Shown here piece by piece: positions 46,201 through 55,058 of a DNA stretch of 64,000 nucleotides. The notes beneath the pieces are model-generated. The model had not been told where the DNA came from. It ran no database searches and worked only from the letters and a program-made list of their open reading frames with translations. How positions within the stretch are numbered: the first letter of the stretch is position 1; every line of letters starts with the position of its first letter. This DNA comes from Neolewinella aurantiaca. Lineage in GTDB: Bacteria > Bacteroidota > Bacteroidia > Chitinophagales > Saprospiraceae. The translations under genes were made by a program, and so were the position numbers. The DNA lies in the NCBI RefSeq assembly GCF_008014675.1, contig NZ_VOXD01000009.1, positions 62,001-126,000 of the forward strand, in the 5' to 3' direction.

Positions 46201-49200
46201 ACGGCGGCACGTTGTCTTCCAACGTAACGATGAAGGTACAGCTATCGATATTGCCGTTGCCATCATCGGCAATCATCGTCACGTCCAGGGCGTCGCCCTG
46301 GCCACTAAGCACGGTTCCCGGCGCCGGGCGCTGGGTCAGGGTAATGGCCCCGGTTGCCGTACAGTTGTCGCTCCGTTTCACGCTTGCCCGATAGTCCGGA
46401 ATCAGCGCATCACAATTAGCGTCTGGGTTAACAACCTGATCGCCCGGACATAAAATTGTGGGCGGGATTTCATCTTTTGCCGTAACGGAGAAGGTACAGG
46501 TCTCGGTATTTCCACTTCCGTCGGTTACCGAAATGGTCACCATTTCCGTTGTATTGTGCCCACTGATGACCGTTCCCGGAGCAGGGAGTTGGGTAATAAC
46601 GAGGTTTTGTTGCTCCGTACAGTTGTCCTGTGCCACGGCCATACCAATATAGTCACCAATGGTTACTTCACAGTCTGCATTGGTCAGGAGTGTATCTGGC
46701 GCAGGACAGGTCACTACCGGTGGTGTGCTGTCGCGTACTGCAAGTATAAAGGAGCACTGAGAAAGATTCCCACTCGGGTCTACTGCGGTAATGGTCACGT
46801 TCTGATCTACCGCCGGACCGTTGAAGCCGCTCCCCGGCATTGGGTCCTGGGTGATCGTCAGCTCGCTCAGGGGAGCACAGTTATCATCGATCGTGGCTAA
46901 CGCCCGGTAATCCTCGACGACGAAGCCACACGCTTCGTCGAAGAAGTCTTCCTGCAGCGGAGGACAGGTGATCACCGGTGCCAGTGTATCCACCAACGTT
47001 ACGTCGAACGTACACGTCGATACGTTGCCGTTCAGGTCAATAGCAGAGATGGTAACCGGCTGCGGAACATCCAGCAACGTCGGGAGTAAGACTGTTCCTG
47101 CCGCCGGGTTTTGAACGAACCTTACACCAGCAGCAGGCTGCATACACTGGTTCGAGGCGACTACCAACGCTGTATAGTCATCGTACACGCCGTCGCAATT
47201 GTCGCTGCTGGCAATCACGATCTGGCCACCAGGACAAGTGAGGTCAAGTGCACTTTCATCCACCAGGGTTACATCAAAAGTACAGGTCGCTGTATTGCCG
47301 TTTCCGTCGTCGGCGGTCAGGGTAACGGTTATCACGGTTCCATTGCCCGTCACCAACGAGTCGATCGAAGGCGACTGAGTAATGATGATACCGTCTTCTG
47401 CACGGCAGTTATCGAGCACGGTTATGCCGTCCGTATAATCCGGAAAAGGAACGGCACACATATCGTCTACGTTTAAGTCCTGATCCACCGGACAAACGAC
47501 AGTATTGGGCGGGGTTTGATCTTCAAAGGTCACCGTTGCGATACAGGTTACGGTGTTCCCGCTCGCATCGGTTACCGTAAAGGTCACGTCAACAGCTGTA
47601 CCGTCACCACCGTACTGTGCTCCCGCCGCGGGGCTCTGAATTATGGTAAGGGCCTGAGCGGAACAATTGTCATCGGTTACCAGAACCGGAATCAAGTCTG
47701 GGATTTCTCCGTTACAGTTTCCATCTAACGCAATCGTCTGGTTCGCCGCCGAGCAATCTACCGTCGGGTCTATTTCGTCCCGGATCAGAACGGTCATAGT
47801 ACAGCTGTCGGCGTTACCGCTTTCGTCTTCGGCGCGGAGTACGACATCAATTTGGGGTGGCACAAGACCATTATATACGGTTCCCGACATAATATCCTGA
47901 GTAACGACGATGTCGATCGGAGCGGAACAATTGTCCATCACCGTAGCCGCGCTGGTGTAGTCACCAAGTACGGCGTCACAATTTGCGGCATCGAGGAGAA
48001 TAGTCTGGGTGGCCGGGCAAACGATGGTCGGCAGGGTATTATCGATCGGGGTTATTACGAAGGAGCAGGTTTGTACGTTGCCCGCTGCGTCGGTAGCCGT
48101 AAGGGTGATGGTTTGCGGAAGGTTGAGCTGTGCCTGAGGTATAATCGTTCCTTCGGCCGGGCTTTGAGTTACGGTTATGGCTGCCGCTTCCGAACAATTA
48201 TCCATTACCGTTGCTTCGCCGGTATAATCCGGGATTTCGAAATCGCAGTTGTCGCTTACGGGTTCATCACGGTCTGCCGGGCAGACGATGGCTGGCATCT
48301 CTGTGTCCTCGGCCACTACGGTGAATGTACAACTGGTCGTGTTTCCGTTTCCGTCGTCGGCGGTGATGGTGACCATGCGCTGGTCTCCGTCGAAGGTGAG
48401 GTTAGTCCCCGGCCCCGGGCTCTGGGTAAGGGTAATATCTCCCGTCATGACGCAATCATCGGAGGCCGTTGCCAGCCCGGTATAATCGGGTAGGCTGATC
48501 GAGCAATCTCCGTCTAACGTTAAGGACGATGAGGGCGGACAACTGACCGTGGGGTCGGTAATGTCTTTAAGGGTTACGCTGAACTGACAACTGGCAGAAT
48601 TCCCGTTGCCGTCGTTCACGTCAAAAGTAACGGGGATTACCGTATTCGCCCCCATAACGATGGTTCCGGCAGCGGGCATCTGTTGCACGGTTAATGCCGC
48701 AGGGGCTTCGCAGTTATCCGACAGGCTTAGCTGAGGGGTGAAATCCGAAAGTGCGACTTCGCAACCGGTGATTTCCAAGTTTAAATCCTGAGCCGGCGGA
48801 CACGTTACCGAAGGTGGCGTCACGTCATCGAGGGTAATTACTACGGTACACGTGGCGGTAAGTCCGTTGGCATCGGTAGCGGTGAGCACTACGTTTTGGG
48901 TGGTTCCGTCTCCGGTCAGGGTGGTTCCCGCGGCGATGTCCTGGCTTACCGTCGGCAAACCGTTTGCCGTACAATTATCCGTTACTCCTGCGGCGGCGGT
49001 CAGGTCCGGCACGGTGGCCATACAGCTTGCATCTACATTCAGAGTGACCGGCTGAGGGCAGGTAATAACGGGCGGAGTTACGTCAGAGACCGTCAGGACA
49101 AATGCACAATTTGCGGTATTCCCCGCTTCGTCGGTTGCCGTCAGGGTGATAGTTTGGGTCCCGGGTGCAGAAAAAGTGAGACTGCCGGCGGTTGGGCTTT

Positions 49201-52200
49201 GCGTCACCGCAATGGCTGCCCCCATGCTACAATTGTCCGTTTGGGTAGACAGCGAACTGAAATCCTCGAGGCCGTAAGAGCAGGATGCGTTCAGGTCGCG
49301 TGCCTGATCTGCCGGGCAGGTAATTACGGGATCGGTATCGTCCTCCAGCGTCAGGGTAAAATCGCAACTGGCGCTGTTGCCCGCAGCATCCGTGGCAGAA
49401 ATTGTAATGGTGGTAACCGTTCCGTCTCCCGTCACTACGGTTCCGGCGGCGGGGCTTTGCGTTACGGTAAGATTAGGCGCGGGCGCAGGTGCAAGGGAAG
49501 AACAGTTGTCTTCGATGACCGCCATGCCTGTGTAATCTGGAATTGTAAAGCTACAAGCTCCGTCTACTGCTTCGGTCTGGTCAGCAGGGCAGGTCAGGGT
49601 TGGTGGCGTTACGTCCTCGGTTTGGTAATCGAACATACAGCTGATCGAATTGCCATTCACATCCGAGGCTGTGATGGTAATCTGAATCACCTGTTCTCCG
49701 CTCACTACAGTATTGGGAGCCGGGCTCTGTACCAGCGTAAAGCCATCCATTGTGCAGGTAGAGCTCACCATCGTTGCCCCCCGGAAATCAGGAATCAGAG
49801 CCTGGCAATTAGCGTCTAACTGATCCAGTTGCGGGCTCACCGGACAGGTAATCATCGGCGGCTGGTTATCCATCAGTTCTACCTGAAACGAACAGTTGGC
49901 CGTGTTTCCCGAAGCGTCGGTGGCCGTAAGCGTTACCGTTACGGGGCTATCGTTGATGTCGTACATCGTGCCCGCGGCGGGGGATTGAACAACAGCAACC
50001 GGCCCCTTGCGGGGGTCACAATTGTCGGATACACTAGCCTGACTTGCGTAGTCAGGCAGCGGCACCTCACAGGTGCCGTCCACGGCGATGGTCTGAGGGG
50101 CGGGGCAGGATATGACGGGAGGGGTCTGATCCACGACGGTAACGTCAATGGTACAACTCGTCTGCAGTCCGGCATTATCCGTCGCCGTGATCGTTACCGT
50201 CAGGTCGTTGGAGATATTGGTTCCCGGCCCGGGCGTCTGGACGACGGAGACGCCGCCACAGGCGTCAGATGCCACCCCGTTCATATAATTAGGCAAGATG
50301 GCCAGGCAGTTGTTCGCGTCTACGACCAGAGTTTGGGGCCCGACGCAGTTGAGAACTGGTGGTGTTACGTCTTCTTTGATGAAGGTAACGCTACACTGAC
50401 TGCTGTTACCAGCTGCATCAGTAGCCGTTACGGTTACATTTTGGGTTGCTGCGGTAAAGGTCGTTCCGGCGGCGGGCGATTGCGTAATGGTGATGCCCGC
50501 AGCACCGCAGTTGTCCGTAGCGGAAGCGAGGCCCGTTACATCGGTGACCGTTCCTGCACAGCTGATGGCATCGGCATCTACCGTGATGGGAGCCGGACAG
50601 GTGATCATTGGCTGCGTCCGATCTACCGTTATCAGGTCGAAAGTACAATTACTGCTATTGCCGTCTTGGTCGGTAGCAGTCAGAGTAATTTGAGTTGTGG
50701 TGGCGGAGGTGATCATGCTGCCTGCGGCGGGGCTTTGCGTCACCGTAATCTGGTTGCCGGGGGAGCAGTTATCCTGCACACCGGCCTGGCCGGTAAAGTC
50801 AGGCACTACCACTGAGCAGTCGTTGGAAGATACATTGCGGGTCTGGGTACCGGGGCAATTGATGGTTGGTGGGGTTTCGTCGTCTAGCGTGAGGGTGTAG
50901 GTACAGTTGCTCACGTTACCGGCTTCGTCGGTAGCGGTGATGGTGACCAACACGTTCGTCCCGTCATTGCTTCTAACCTGACCCTGCACCGGCGTTTGCG
51001 CCAAAGTAATGCCCGCGCCCATCGAGCAATTATCCGTTACGGTAGCGTCTCCCGTCAGGTCCGGAATCTGGTACTGACAGTTTTGATCCACCGTTACATC
51101 GGTGTCTGCCGGGCAGGTAAGTGTTGGCGCAATACGATCTTCGCCCGTTACCGTAAACGTACAGCTGCTGGCGTTGCCGCTCTGGTCCGTAGCCGTAATA
51201 GTGACGGTGTTCGCGCCAATGTTGAGGGTACTTCCCGCCACCGGAGACTGGGTAATGACGATGTCGTTGGTCGCCGTACAGTTATCACTGCTCTGTGCAT
51301 TGGCAGTATAGTCTGCCAGGGTAATTTCACAGTCCGCATCAACGGCTACAACAGCATCTCCCGGGCACTGCACCGCTGGCGGCACATCATCCAGGGTAGT
51401 CACCATTACGTCGCCAACACAGATACCGTCATCGTAGCGGATCGTTTCCGTTACGGGAGCACCCGTAAAGTTATTTCCCAAAGTAACCACACCATTCTGA
51501 TCGACCGTAGTTCCGATGGCACTGCCACCAACAACGCTCCAAACGCCGTTGGGCACATCAGCCGTGATGGCCTGCAGTACGTCTCCCGGGCAGCCGGTGT
51601 CTTCAAACTGGGTCAGGTTCGGTTCATCAATGAAGCCGTCTCCGTCGTTGTCAATTCCATCGTTACAGATTTCGCCACAGCGGGCATTGCCCAGGAAGTT
51701 GACGTTGTTCGAGTAGTCACATTCCGGCGTTCCGGTCAGCGGGAAATCGCTGTCCTGAAAAGGGAGGTCAGCTGCAGCAAAGCCCGGGTCATTTACGCTC
51801 AGGTAAATGAAAGCACCCGCGGGAACCGCACTAATGGGAATAGTGACCTGTACCGTCGTCTGATCGCCTGCTTCTACCTGCACGGGCAGCGAGGTCGTCT
51901 GGATCAGGGTCGCCATTGTAACCCGTGGATCATCGATATAGTAAGAGATAGGCGTCGAAGCCGGCAATGGTGCCGAACCTGCGTTCTCAATCACAAGAGT
52001 CGCCAGAATTTCGTCGGGGCATCCGGAAAAGTCGATGACGGGTAAGCCGTCACCACCAATTTCCACCATGATGATGGCATCCGGTGCAGGGTATGTGATG
52101 ACCGCCTCGGGCCCTCCTCCCACAGAGGTTTGTACCAAAAAGTTATTGTATCGCTGCCCGAGCGCCGGGTTCAGGTTATTCTGCTGAAACTGAGGCACCG

Positions 52201-53764
52201 TCAGGTCATCATTGATGTTGGTGACGTTGTAGCCGTGCTGGTTCCAGACCTGGCGGGCGGGCACCCAGGGTTGGTTGGCACTTTCGTAGACACTGATCCA
52301 GTCCGTTCCGGAGGCACCCGGGCCGTTACCTGTCTGAGCCGTAACGATTATTTCTGCCGTTCCGTCACCGTTGACGTCGGCAACGATGGGGTATTCTGTC
52401 CGGGTACCGGCCCGGCTCTGAATACGGAAGAGCTCCATCCCCGTTGCACCGTCATAGATGAATAGGTTCTCCTCTTCAGAGTAGACCACTTCCACCGTTC
52501 CGTTGCCGTCAAAATCAAAAAGGGTCGAACCGGTTCGTTGCGAGCCGTCATCGAGACCTGTATGCTGCCACAGTGTAACCCATGTTCCGTTGTTCGGGTC
52601 GGCATCTCCGTCGTTGTCGATATAGTTACGGACGATATAGATGTTCCGGCCAGCGAAGCCCAGCTCCACGTCGCCGTCGCCGTCGAAATCACCGATGTTG
52701 ATGCGGCCTCCTGCGGCCGTACTGGGGACCTGGTAACTTGGTCCGATAAGTTCATTGGTGTAAGGGTCCCAGGCGTACACATCTCCTGCGTCCATGACGG
52801 CAATGTCCATCCGTCCGTCGCCATTGATGTCGGCGATGGAGGTAAAACCGTCGCGCAAATTAGTGGGCCCACTGTACTCCGCTGCCAACTGGTAGCTTCC
52901 GTTGTCCATTCCTCCGGAGGGGTCAAAGTCGACGGTCCATACCTGGTTGCCGGCAATGTATTCCATGCCGGCAGCTTCGGGGCCGAAAGTTCCCATTCCA
53001 TCTGGCCGGGGGTCCCCCGGCTGGTAGAGGTCGAAGTAGATGGGGTAACGATCGGAGTTACCACCGGTACCATAGCCACCAACGTTGACGCTGGCGTCTC
53101 CATCTACATAGCGTTCGCCGGTAATGGCATTGAAGATTCGGTCACCGACGTATATTTCAGGTACTCCGTCCTGATTAATGTCAGCAATTTGTGGGGTAGA
53201 GACCAGGTTGTCGTCTCCGATGTTAGTCGCCGTTGTCCAGACCGGGTTCGGGTTACCGAATTCGTAGCGGGCCAGTACGCCGGTATATTCAATCTGGAAG
53301 GCATCTCCCAGGCCATCTTCATCCACATCAGCAATGGCGACCTGGCCGAAGGGGTGGGTTCTTGGGGTGACGATACTTTGCAGGATGCTTCCATCGTCTC
53401 CGCTGAAAATGTGGAGTCGGGAGGGGTTATTGTCCCGGCTTACCAGATCCGGTATGCCGTCTCCGTTCATATCTCCAATTACCACGCCTGATCGCTGATC
53501 AATTGGGTACAACATCTCATCCGTTTGATACAAGAGGTTGAGCTCGATCTCTTCCAACTCCGGCGGGGTGAAACCACAATCGGGGACAGGCTGCCCGAAG
53601 AAAAAATCTTCACAGCCAGCTACCCCCGAGCAATCTCCATCATAGCAATCTATCAGTCCGTCACCATCATTATCAATGCCATCCCCACAGGCAGTTTCCT
53701 GGGCAGCAAGTTGCGGTAGCCACAATAGAAATACGATAACAATGTAGAGACGAGAGAGTAACAA
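40295..53764 (-). CDS. Giant secreted protein: FG-GAP head, about 40 HYR repeats (4489 aa)
   Basis: Signal peptide LLSRLYIVIVFLLWLPQLAAQ follows a TTG start at 53764; no ATG is available nearby. A MopE-type motif (CGDGIDNDGDGLIDC) sits near residue 25 and again near 700 (CNDGIDNDGDGFIDEPN). Between them are FG-GAP/VCBS-like blades (IGDMNGDGIPDLVS, IADVDEDGLGDAF, DFDGDGDVELGFAG) that form an integrin-like propeller. From about 780 to 4250 I count 40 HYR units of about 85 residues (DxTPPxITCPAD..C..LPDY..DNC..ITVTQSPAAGT..ITLTATDGNGNT..CTFxVTL). The C-terminus (last 240 residues, ending FFWDGN) is not a recognisable T9SS sorting domain. The likely role is a long surface adhesin. Two units carry in-frame dispersed-motif copies (45576; 49485, adding APAPAP). 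Confidence 0.9.
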   Translation of the reverse strand: MLLSRLYIVIVFLLWLPQLAAQETACGDGIDNDGDGLIDCYDGDCSGVAGCEDFFFGQPVPDCGFTPPELEEIELNLLYQTDEMLYPIDQRSGVVIGDMNGDGIPDLVSRDNNPSRLHIFSGDDGSILQSIVTPRTHPFGQVAIADVDEDGLGDAFQIEYTGVLARYEFGNPNPVWTTATNIGDDNLVSTPQIADINQDGVPEIYVGDRIFNAITGERYVDGDASVNVGGYGTGGNSDRYPIYFDLYQPGDPRPDGMGTFGPEAAGMEYIAGNQVWTVDFDPSGGMDNGSYQLAAEYSGPTNLRDGFTSIADINGDGRMDIAVMDAGDVYAWDPYTNELIGPSYQVPSTAAGGRINIGDFDGDGDVELGFAGRNIYIVRNYIDNDGDADPNNGTWVTLWQHTGLDDGSQRTGSTLFDFDGNGTVEVVYSEEENLFIYDGATGMELFRIQSRAGTRTEYPIVADVNGDGTAEIIVTAQTGNGPGASGTDWISVYESANQPWVPARQVWNQHGYNVTNINDDLTVPQFQQNNLNPALGQRYNNFLVQTSVGGGPEAVITYPAPDAIIMVEIGGDGLPVIDFSGCPDEILATLVIENAGSAPLPASTPISYYIDDPRVTMATLIQTTSLPVQVEAGDQTTVQVTIPISAVPAGAFIYLSVNDPGFAAADLPFQDSDFPLTGTPECDYSNNVNFLGNARCGEICNDGIDNDGDGFIDEPNLTQFEDTGCPGDVLQAITADVPNGVWSVVGGSAIGTTVDQNGVVTLGNNFTGAPVTETIRYDDGICVGDVMVTTLDDVPPAVQCPGDAVVAVDADCEITLADYTANAQSSDNCTATNDIVITQSPVAGSTLNIGANTVTITATDQSGNASSCTFTVTGEDRIAPTLTCPADTDVTVDQNCQYQIPDLTGDATVTDNCSMGAGITLAQTPVQGQVRSNDGTNVLVTITATDEAGNVSNCTYTLTLDDETPPTINCPGTQTRNVSSNDCSVVVPDFTGQAGVQDNCSPGNQITVTQSPAAGSMITSATTTQITLTATDQDGNSSNCTFDLITVDRTQPMITCPAPITVDADAISCAGTVTDVTGLASATDNCGAAGITITQSPAAGTTFTAATQNVTVTATDAAGNSSQCSVTFIKEDVTPPVLNCVGPQTLVVDANNCLAILPNYMNGVASDACGGVSVVQTPGPGTNISNDLTVTITATDNAGLQTSCTIDVTVVDQTPPVISCPAPQTIAVDGTCEVPLPDYASQASVSDNCDPRKGPVAVVQSPAAGTMYDINDSPVTVTLTATDASGNTANCSFQVELMDNQPPMITCPVSPQLDQLDANCQALIPDFRGATMVSSTCTMDGFTLVQSPAPNTVVSGEQVIQITITASDVNGNSISCMFDYQTEDVTPPTLTCPADQTEAVDGACSFTIPDYTGMAVIEDNCSSLAPAPAPNLTVTQSPAAGTVVTGDGTVTTITISATDAAGNSASCDFTLTLEDDTDPVITCPADQARDLNASCSYGLEDFSSLSTQTDNCSMGAAIAVTQSPTAGSLTFSAPGTQTITLTATDEAGNTANCAFVLTVSDVTPPVITCPQPVTLNVDASCMATVPDLTAAAGVTDNCTANGLPTVSQDIAAGTTLTGDGTTQNVVLTATDANGLTATCTVVITLDDVTPPSVTCPPAQDLNLEITGCEVALSDFTPQLSLSDNCEAPAALTVQQMPAAGTIVMGANTVIPVTFDVNDGNGNSASCQFSVTLKDITDPTVSCPPSSSLTLDGDCSISLPDYTGLATASDDCVMTGDITLTQSPGPGTNLTFDGDQRMVTITADDGNGNTTSCTFTVVAEDTEMPAIVCPADRDEPVSDNCDFEIPDYTGEATVMDNCSEAAAITVTQSPAEGTIIPQAQLNLPQTITLTATDAAGNVQTCSFVITPIDNTLPTIVCPATQTILLDAANCDAVLGDYTSAATVMDNCSAPIDIVVTQDIMSGTVYNGLVPPQIDVVLRAEDESGNADSCTMTVLIRDEIDPTVDCSAANQTIALDGNCNGEIPDLIPVLVTDDNCSAQALTIIQSPAAGAQYGGDGTAVDVTFTVTDASGNTVTCIATVTFEDQTPPNTVVCPVDQDLNVDDMCAVPFPDYTDGITVLDNCRAEDGIIITQSPSIDSLVTGNGTVITVTLTADDGNGNTATCTFDVTLVDESALDLTCPGGQIVIASSDNCDGVYDDYTALVVASNQCMQPAAGVRFVQNPAAGTVLLPTLLDVPQPVTISAIDLNGNVSTCTFDVTLVDTLAPVITCPPLQEDFFDEACGFVVEDYRALATIDDNCAPLSELTITQDPMPGSGFNGPAVDQNVTITAVDPSGNLSQCSFILAVRDSTPPVVTCPAPDTLLTNADCEVTIGDYIGMAVAQDNCTEQQNLVITQLPAPGTVISGHNTTEMVTISVTDGSGNTETCTFSVTAKDEIPPTILCPGDQVVNPDANCDALIPDYRASVKRSDNCTATGAITLTQRPAPGTVLSGQGDALDVTMIADDGNGNIDSCTFIVTLEDNVPPSISCPADKTIDLDADCSYDLEDLAAQAAVADNCTTTDMIIVTQNIGIGQTFTGDGTEIVVTLTADDRNGNTAQCLTTIILEDNTAPTITCPANQEIFVDDACNAMVPDYRSATVSDNCTVPEAIVVTQVLAAGTTLSGDNTSTTITLTADDGNGNTTDCSFLLVLQDNTAPTITCPPAQEIFVDGNCTTTLPDYTGLASTADNCSPAPALSQSNAPGSPLNGLSTETVTLTADDGNGNTTDCTFMVTVSDNTPPALTCPPLSVIAADPACMVTIADYRDSITVTDNCGPLSVQAGALTLVQSPVPGATISGLGAEQVVTIIATDPSGNSTQCMITVELEDVTAPTIACPADTTLVVDAACAALIPDYTSLPEVADNCEGSGAVTVTQSPAPGTMVSDEASLITITLTATDASGNAANCDFDVQLIDTIPPMITCPADDVISVDGNCQILLPDYRPNAGLADNCSEPGDIVVMTQRPLAGTPLSGDGLTLEVTLIATDESGNQDSCTMMVTLEDSTDPMITCPADQELTADGNCQQSIPDYTGEATASSACEQSNITITQMPLPGTTISGHLATETITLTATDGSGNSVSCSFEVTLFDRTPPTIPVCQNDTLGVLTAACDYTVPDYWDIGPATAQDNCRPTGTTSTSATGNQIVYTQTPPPGSVLTPPLGGGGLTITLTADDGNGNTVSCDFELTLTDTISPTITCPADTVANPDAGCDFALEDYTSRAIIADNCTDPADLEVTQSPPAGTVISGQAFSQDITLTVEDLSGNTTTCIFNLTLQDTISPSIVCPADKVENLTADCEFTVPDYTPEAVTDDNCTDPAAITVTQDPVAGTVFAAQNEGGSFTVTLTADDGNGNTTSCDFVVLLDDVIPPVITCPADSTIYVDANCEASLPDLVAVTTATDNCADVNGGSRITITQAPLATTVYSSDDTQITVTLTADDGNGNTSDCSVMVTLQDTISPMLTCPANEVLLTDGNCEVTLPDYRPQAVKSDNCTTSGNIVMTQDIAPGTVFSGEGTTQVITLTADDGNGNTSNCTLEITVDDNVPPTIVCPPTQTQFTDADCMTSIADYTGLAVTDDNCNSNLLTSGAANITVTQLPAAGTDFTGVQNVVVTLTADDGNGNTTDCQFTFFVRDNTIPQVVCPPTQQVTADVNCSAPVPDYRALVAATDNCSVLGDPNGNGIDLAQAGPTMVTGYDQEVTITITATDSSGNFSSCDFQVELIDEIDPTILCPPAQTQFADEGCDVVLDDFRGLAVGMDNCDDGTSDLTYVQTPAAGLPLNGDETMQTVTIEATDRSGNSVSCDFVVTVQDTVSPMIICPLRDTISVDGSCAVPLGDYTDQATVTDNCTASSSIVVTQSPPVDTMVMGDETEILVTLTADDGNGNTTSCMFTVELQDTIIPTIICPGRQVLMTDAACSAVIPDYRSLTDAATQCDMGVITLTQDPLENTETITGDSTIRVVTITATDDAMPPNVISCSFEVILVDDTPPVITVCPPDETIFVDEDCNIALPDFRPNLMGTDNCEAFVDMEVAQTPVPGTVFSNDDTEIVVTYTLDDTNGNSVSCTATVTLQDTISPMITCPTDQVIFTDGSCEAALPDYTNAAVSDNCTGQAALITTQVNPPGTLLSGFNDTETVTLTVDDGNGQTTSCSFVVTLDDDDDPEIVCPPSQEIDLGTDCQFVLPDYRSLALLDDNCAMNLLTVVQSPSPDSIISDLNTVTEVILTVTDASGNSANCRFTSTTVSPTPPPAQNTVMLAVNERPTGTGTVNLFDAFDNMAVSNLSNIDLDGMLDPDSDPFIVSFYLSMEDAAAETGAIPAEDYDPSIRGEVVIVRIEDPATGCFTLSQILLEPRTPGTSNAADAVQCNRPGTSVKIDGLPVPGGMGTIIAIHQWRIVSPGTTRITDANLMQADEQVLMVNTSGLRSGTIIFEYQFFEDYGDGALVPSVPKLVELELQNVGSGEFFWDGN

Positions 53765-53951
53765 GGATGAAGGTCTTTTATTCGTGAGATCGCAAAACGG
53801 AAAACTATGTAAAGGTACGCAATCAATGGGTTTCCTAAGCGAAAGCAGTAATCATGCGCTCAATGTTTTAAGACTTGAAATCCAGGCAATTAACTGCAAC
53901 TGGCACCAAACCGCCGAAGAACAATTGCTACAAACAGGCTACGTAGTCGTG

Positions 53952-54413
53952 TTAGTCGCCCAATCTGTCCATCACCCGCATCGCGGCCTTCTCCACGAGT
54001 TGGTACACGCCGGCATACGCCCGATCATCATAATAAGGGTCGAAAACGTCGGGGCCGTCGCTCTCTGCCAGGCCTGCATAATCGAGGAACAGATGGATTT
54101 TATCCCTTTGATCCTGCGTCTGCGCGCGGGCCTTTAGGTCCGCCACGTTCTGCCGGTCCATGCCCAGTACCAGGTCGTAGTATTCCAGGTCTTCCTCCGA
54201 TACGTGATGGCTTCGTTGCGTAGTGATGTCTATGCCGTGCTCGCGCGCTACGGCTACACTACGGGGGTCAGGCGGGTTTCCTGTGTGATAGTTGGCAGTA
54301 CCTCCGCTGGCAATTTCCCAGTCAAGTCCTCTGGATTCGGCCTCGCGGCGCAAGAGGCCTTCGGCGAGGGGGGAGCGACAAATATTACCCAGACAGACGG
54401 CGATAATTTTCAT
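53952..54413 (-). CDS. Low-molecular-weight protein-tyrosine phosphatase
   Basis: This is a 153-residue cytosolic enzyme. The P-loop CLGNICRSP (Cys7 nucleophile, Arg13) opens the protein and DVFDPYYDD near residue 125 holds the general acid Asp125. GMDRQN and the central SGGTANYHTGNPPDPR pattern match the family. It removes phosphate from tyrosine residues; a known role in other bacteria is control of exopolysaccharide kinases, but no such kinase is in the window. It is followed by the GNAT gene upstream on the same strand. Confidence 0.95.
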   Translation of the reverse strand: MKIIAVCLGNICRSPLAEGLLRREAESRGLDWEIASGGTANYHTGNPPDPRSVAVAREHGIDITTQRSHHVSEEDLEYYDLVLGMDRQNVADLKARAQTQDQRDKIHLFLDYAGLAESDGPDVFDPYYDDRAYAGVYQLVEKAAMRVMDRLGD

Positions 54414-54500
54414 ATTAATGGTTACTTTCAGGGGAAAAACTTAAGTGAAGATACCAGTATCCGGTTAGAACAAAGCCCCGATCTTTTGCTGCCCATATAT

Positions 54501-55019
54501 TCAAATGGCCTGGTTACCCGTTACCTCCAACTCGAAGCACCAAAAGGGAAGTTCCCGTTCAGGAAAGCGAACCTGTCCGCGGCAAATGTACCCCCGGCTT
54601 TTGTAGAACTGGCCAACACGTTCGTGCCCGGTATATGCATCCAGACGAACAGACGCATAGCCATTTCTCTCTGCGAGGTCTTCCGAAAAGTCCATCATTT
54701 TCCGGGCGATTCCTTTTCGCTGAAACTTGGGGGCAACGACCAAACGGTGAATTACCAGCGGACACAGATCCGGCACCTTCCAATCAATGCTCGCGTAGGC
54801 TTCATCCTGCTGCTCATTCAGGCAGACGGCTCCGGCAATCAGGCCGTCGGTTTCAAAAACGTAGAGTTCTTCGTTGTTTGCGTCGCGGGACACCACGTTC
54901 AGCGATGGGTAACTGTCTGGCCACTGAAAGATTCCCTGGCTGCGAAGGTGAGAACGAGCTTCATCGTACAAACGGTAAACGTCGTCGACATCGGCAGGAA
55001 GGGCAAGACGGATATTCAT
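54501..55019 (-). CDS. GNAT-family N-acetyltransferase
   Basis: This is a 172-residue protein. IRLALPADVDDVYRLYDEAR is the typical first strand-helix, and LVVAPKFQRKGIARKMMDFSEDLAE holds the acetyl-CoA binding motif Q-x-x-G-I-A (QRKGIA). A late VRLDAYTGHERVGQFYKSRGY motif with a conserved Tyr closes the fold. The acceptor is unknown. It lies 87 bp upstream of the phosphatase gene and 39 bp downstream of the nucleoside hydrolase gene, all on the minus strand, so the three may be cotranscribed. Confidence 0.92.
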   Translation of the reverse strand: MNIRLALPADVDDVYRLYDEARSHLRSQGIFQWPDSYPSLNVVSRDANNEELYVFETDGLIAGAVCLNEQQDEAYASIDWKVPDLCPLVIHRLVVAPKFQRKGIARKMMDFSEDLAERNGYASVRLDAYTGHERVGQFYKSRGYICRGQVRFPERELPFWCFELEVTGNQAI

Positions 55020-55058
55020 AGAGAGTAGAAGTTTAGTGCCTCCGGCGATGACTGCTGG

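Noticed and set aside
41594-52045. Many plus-strand ORFs opposite the HYR gene
   Set aside because: They repeat the same low-complexity pattern because the HYR units repeat; none has a family signature.
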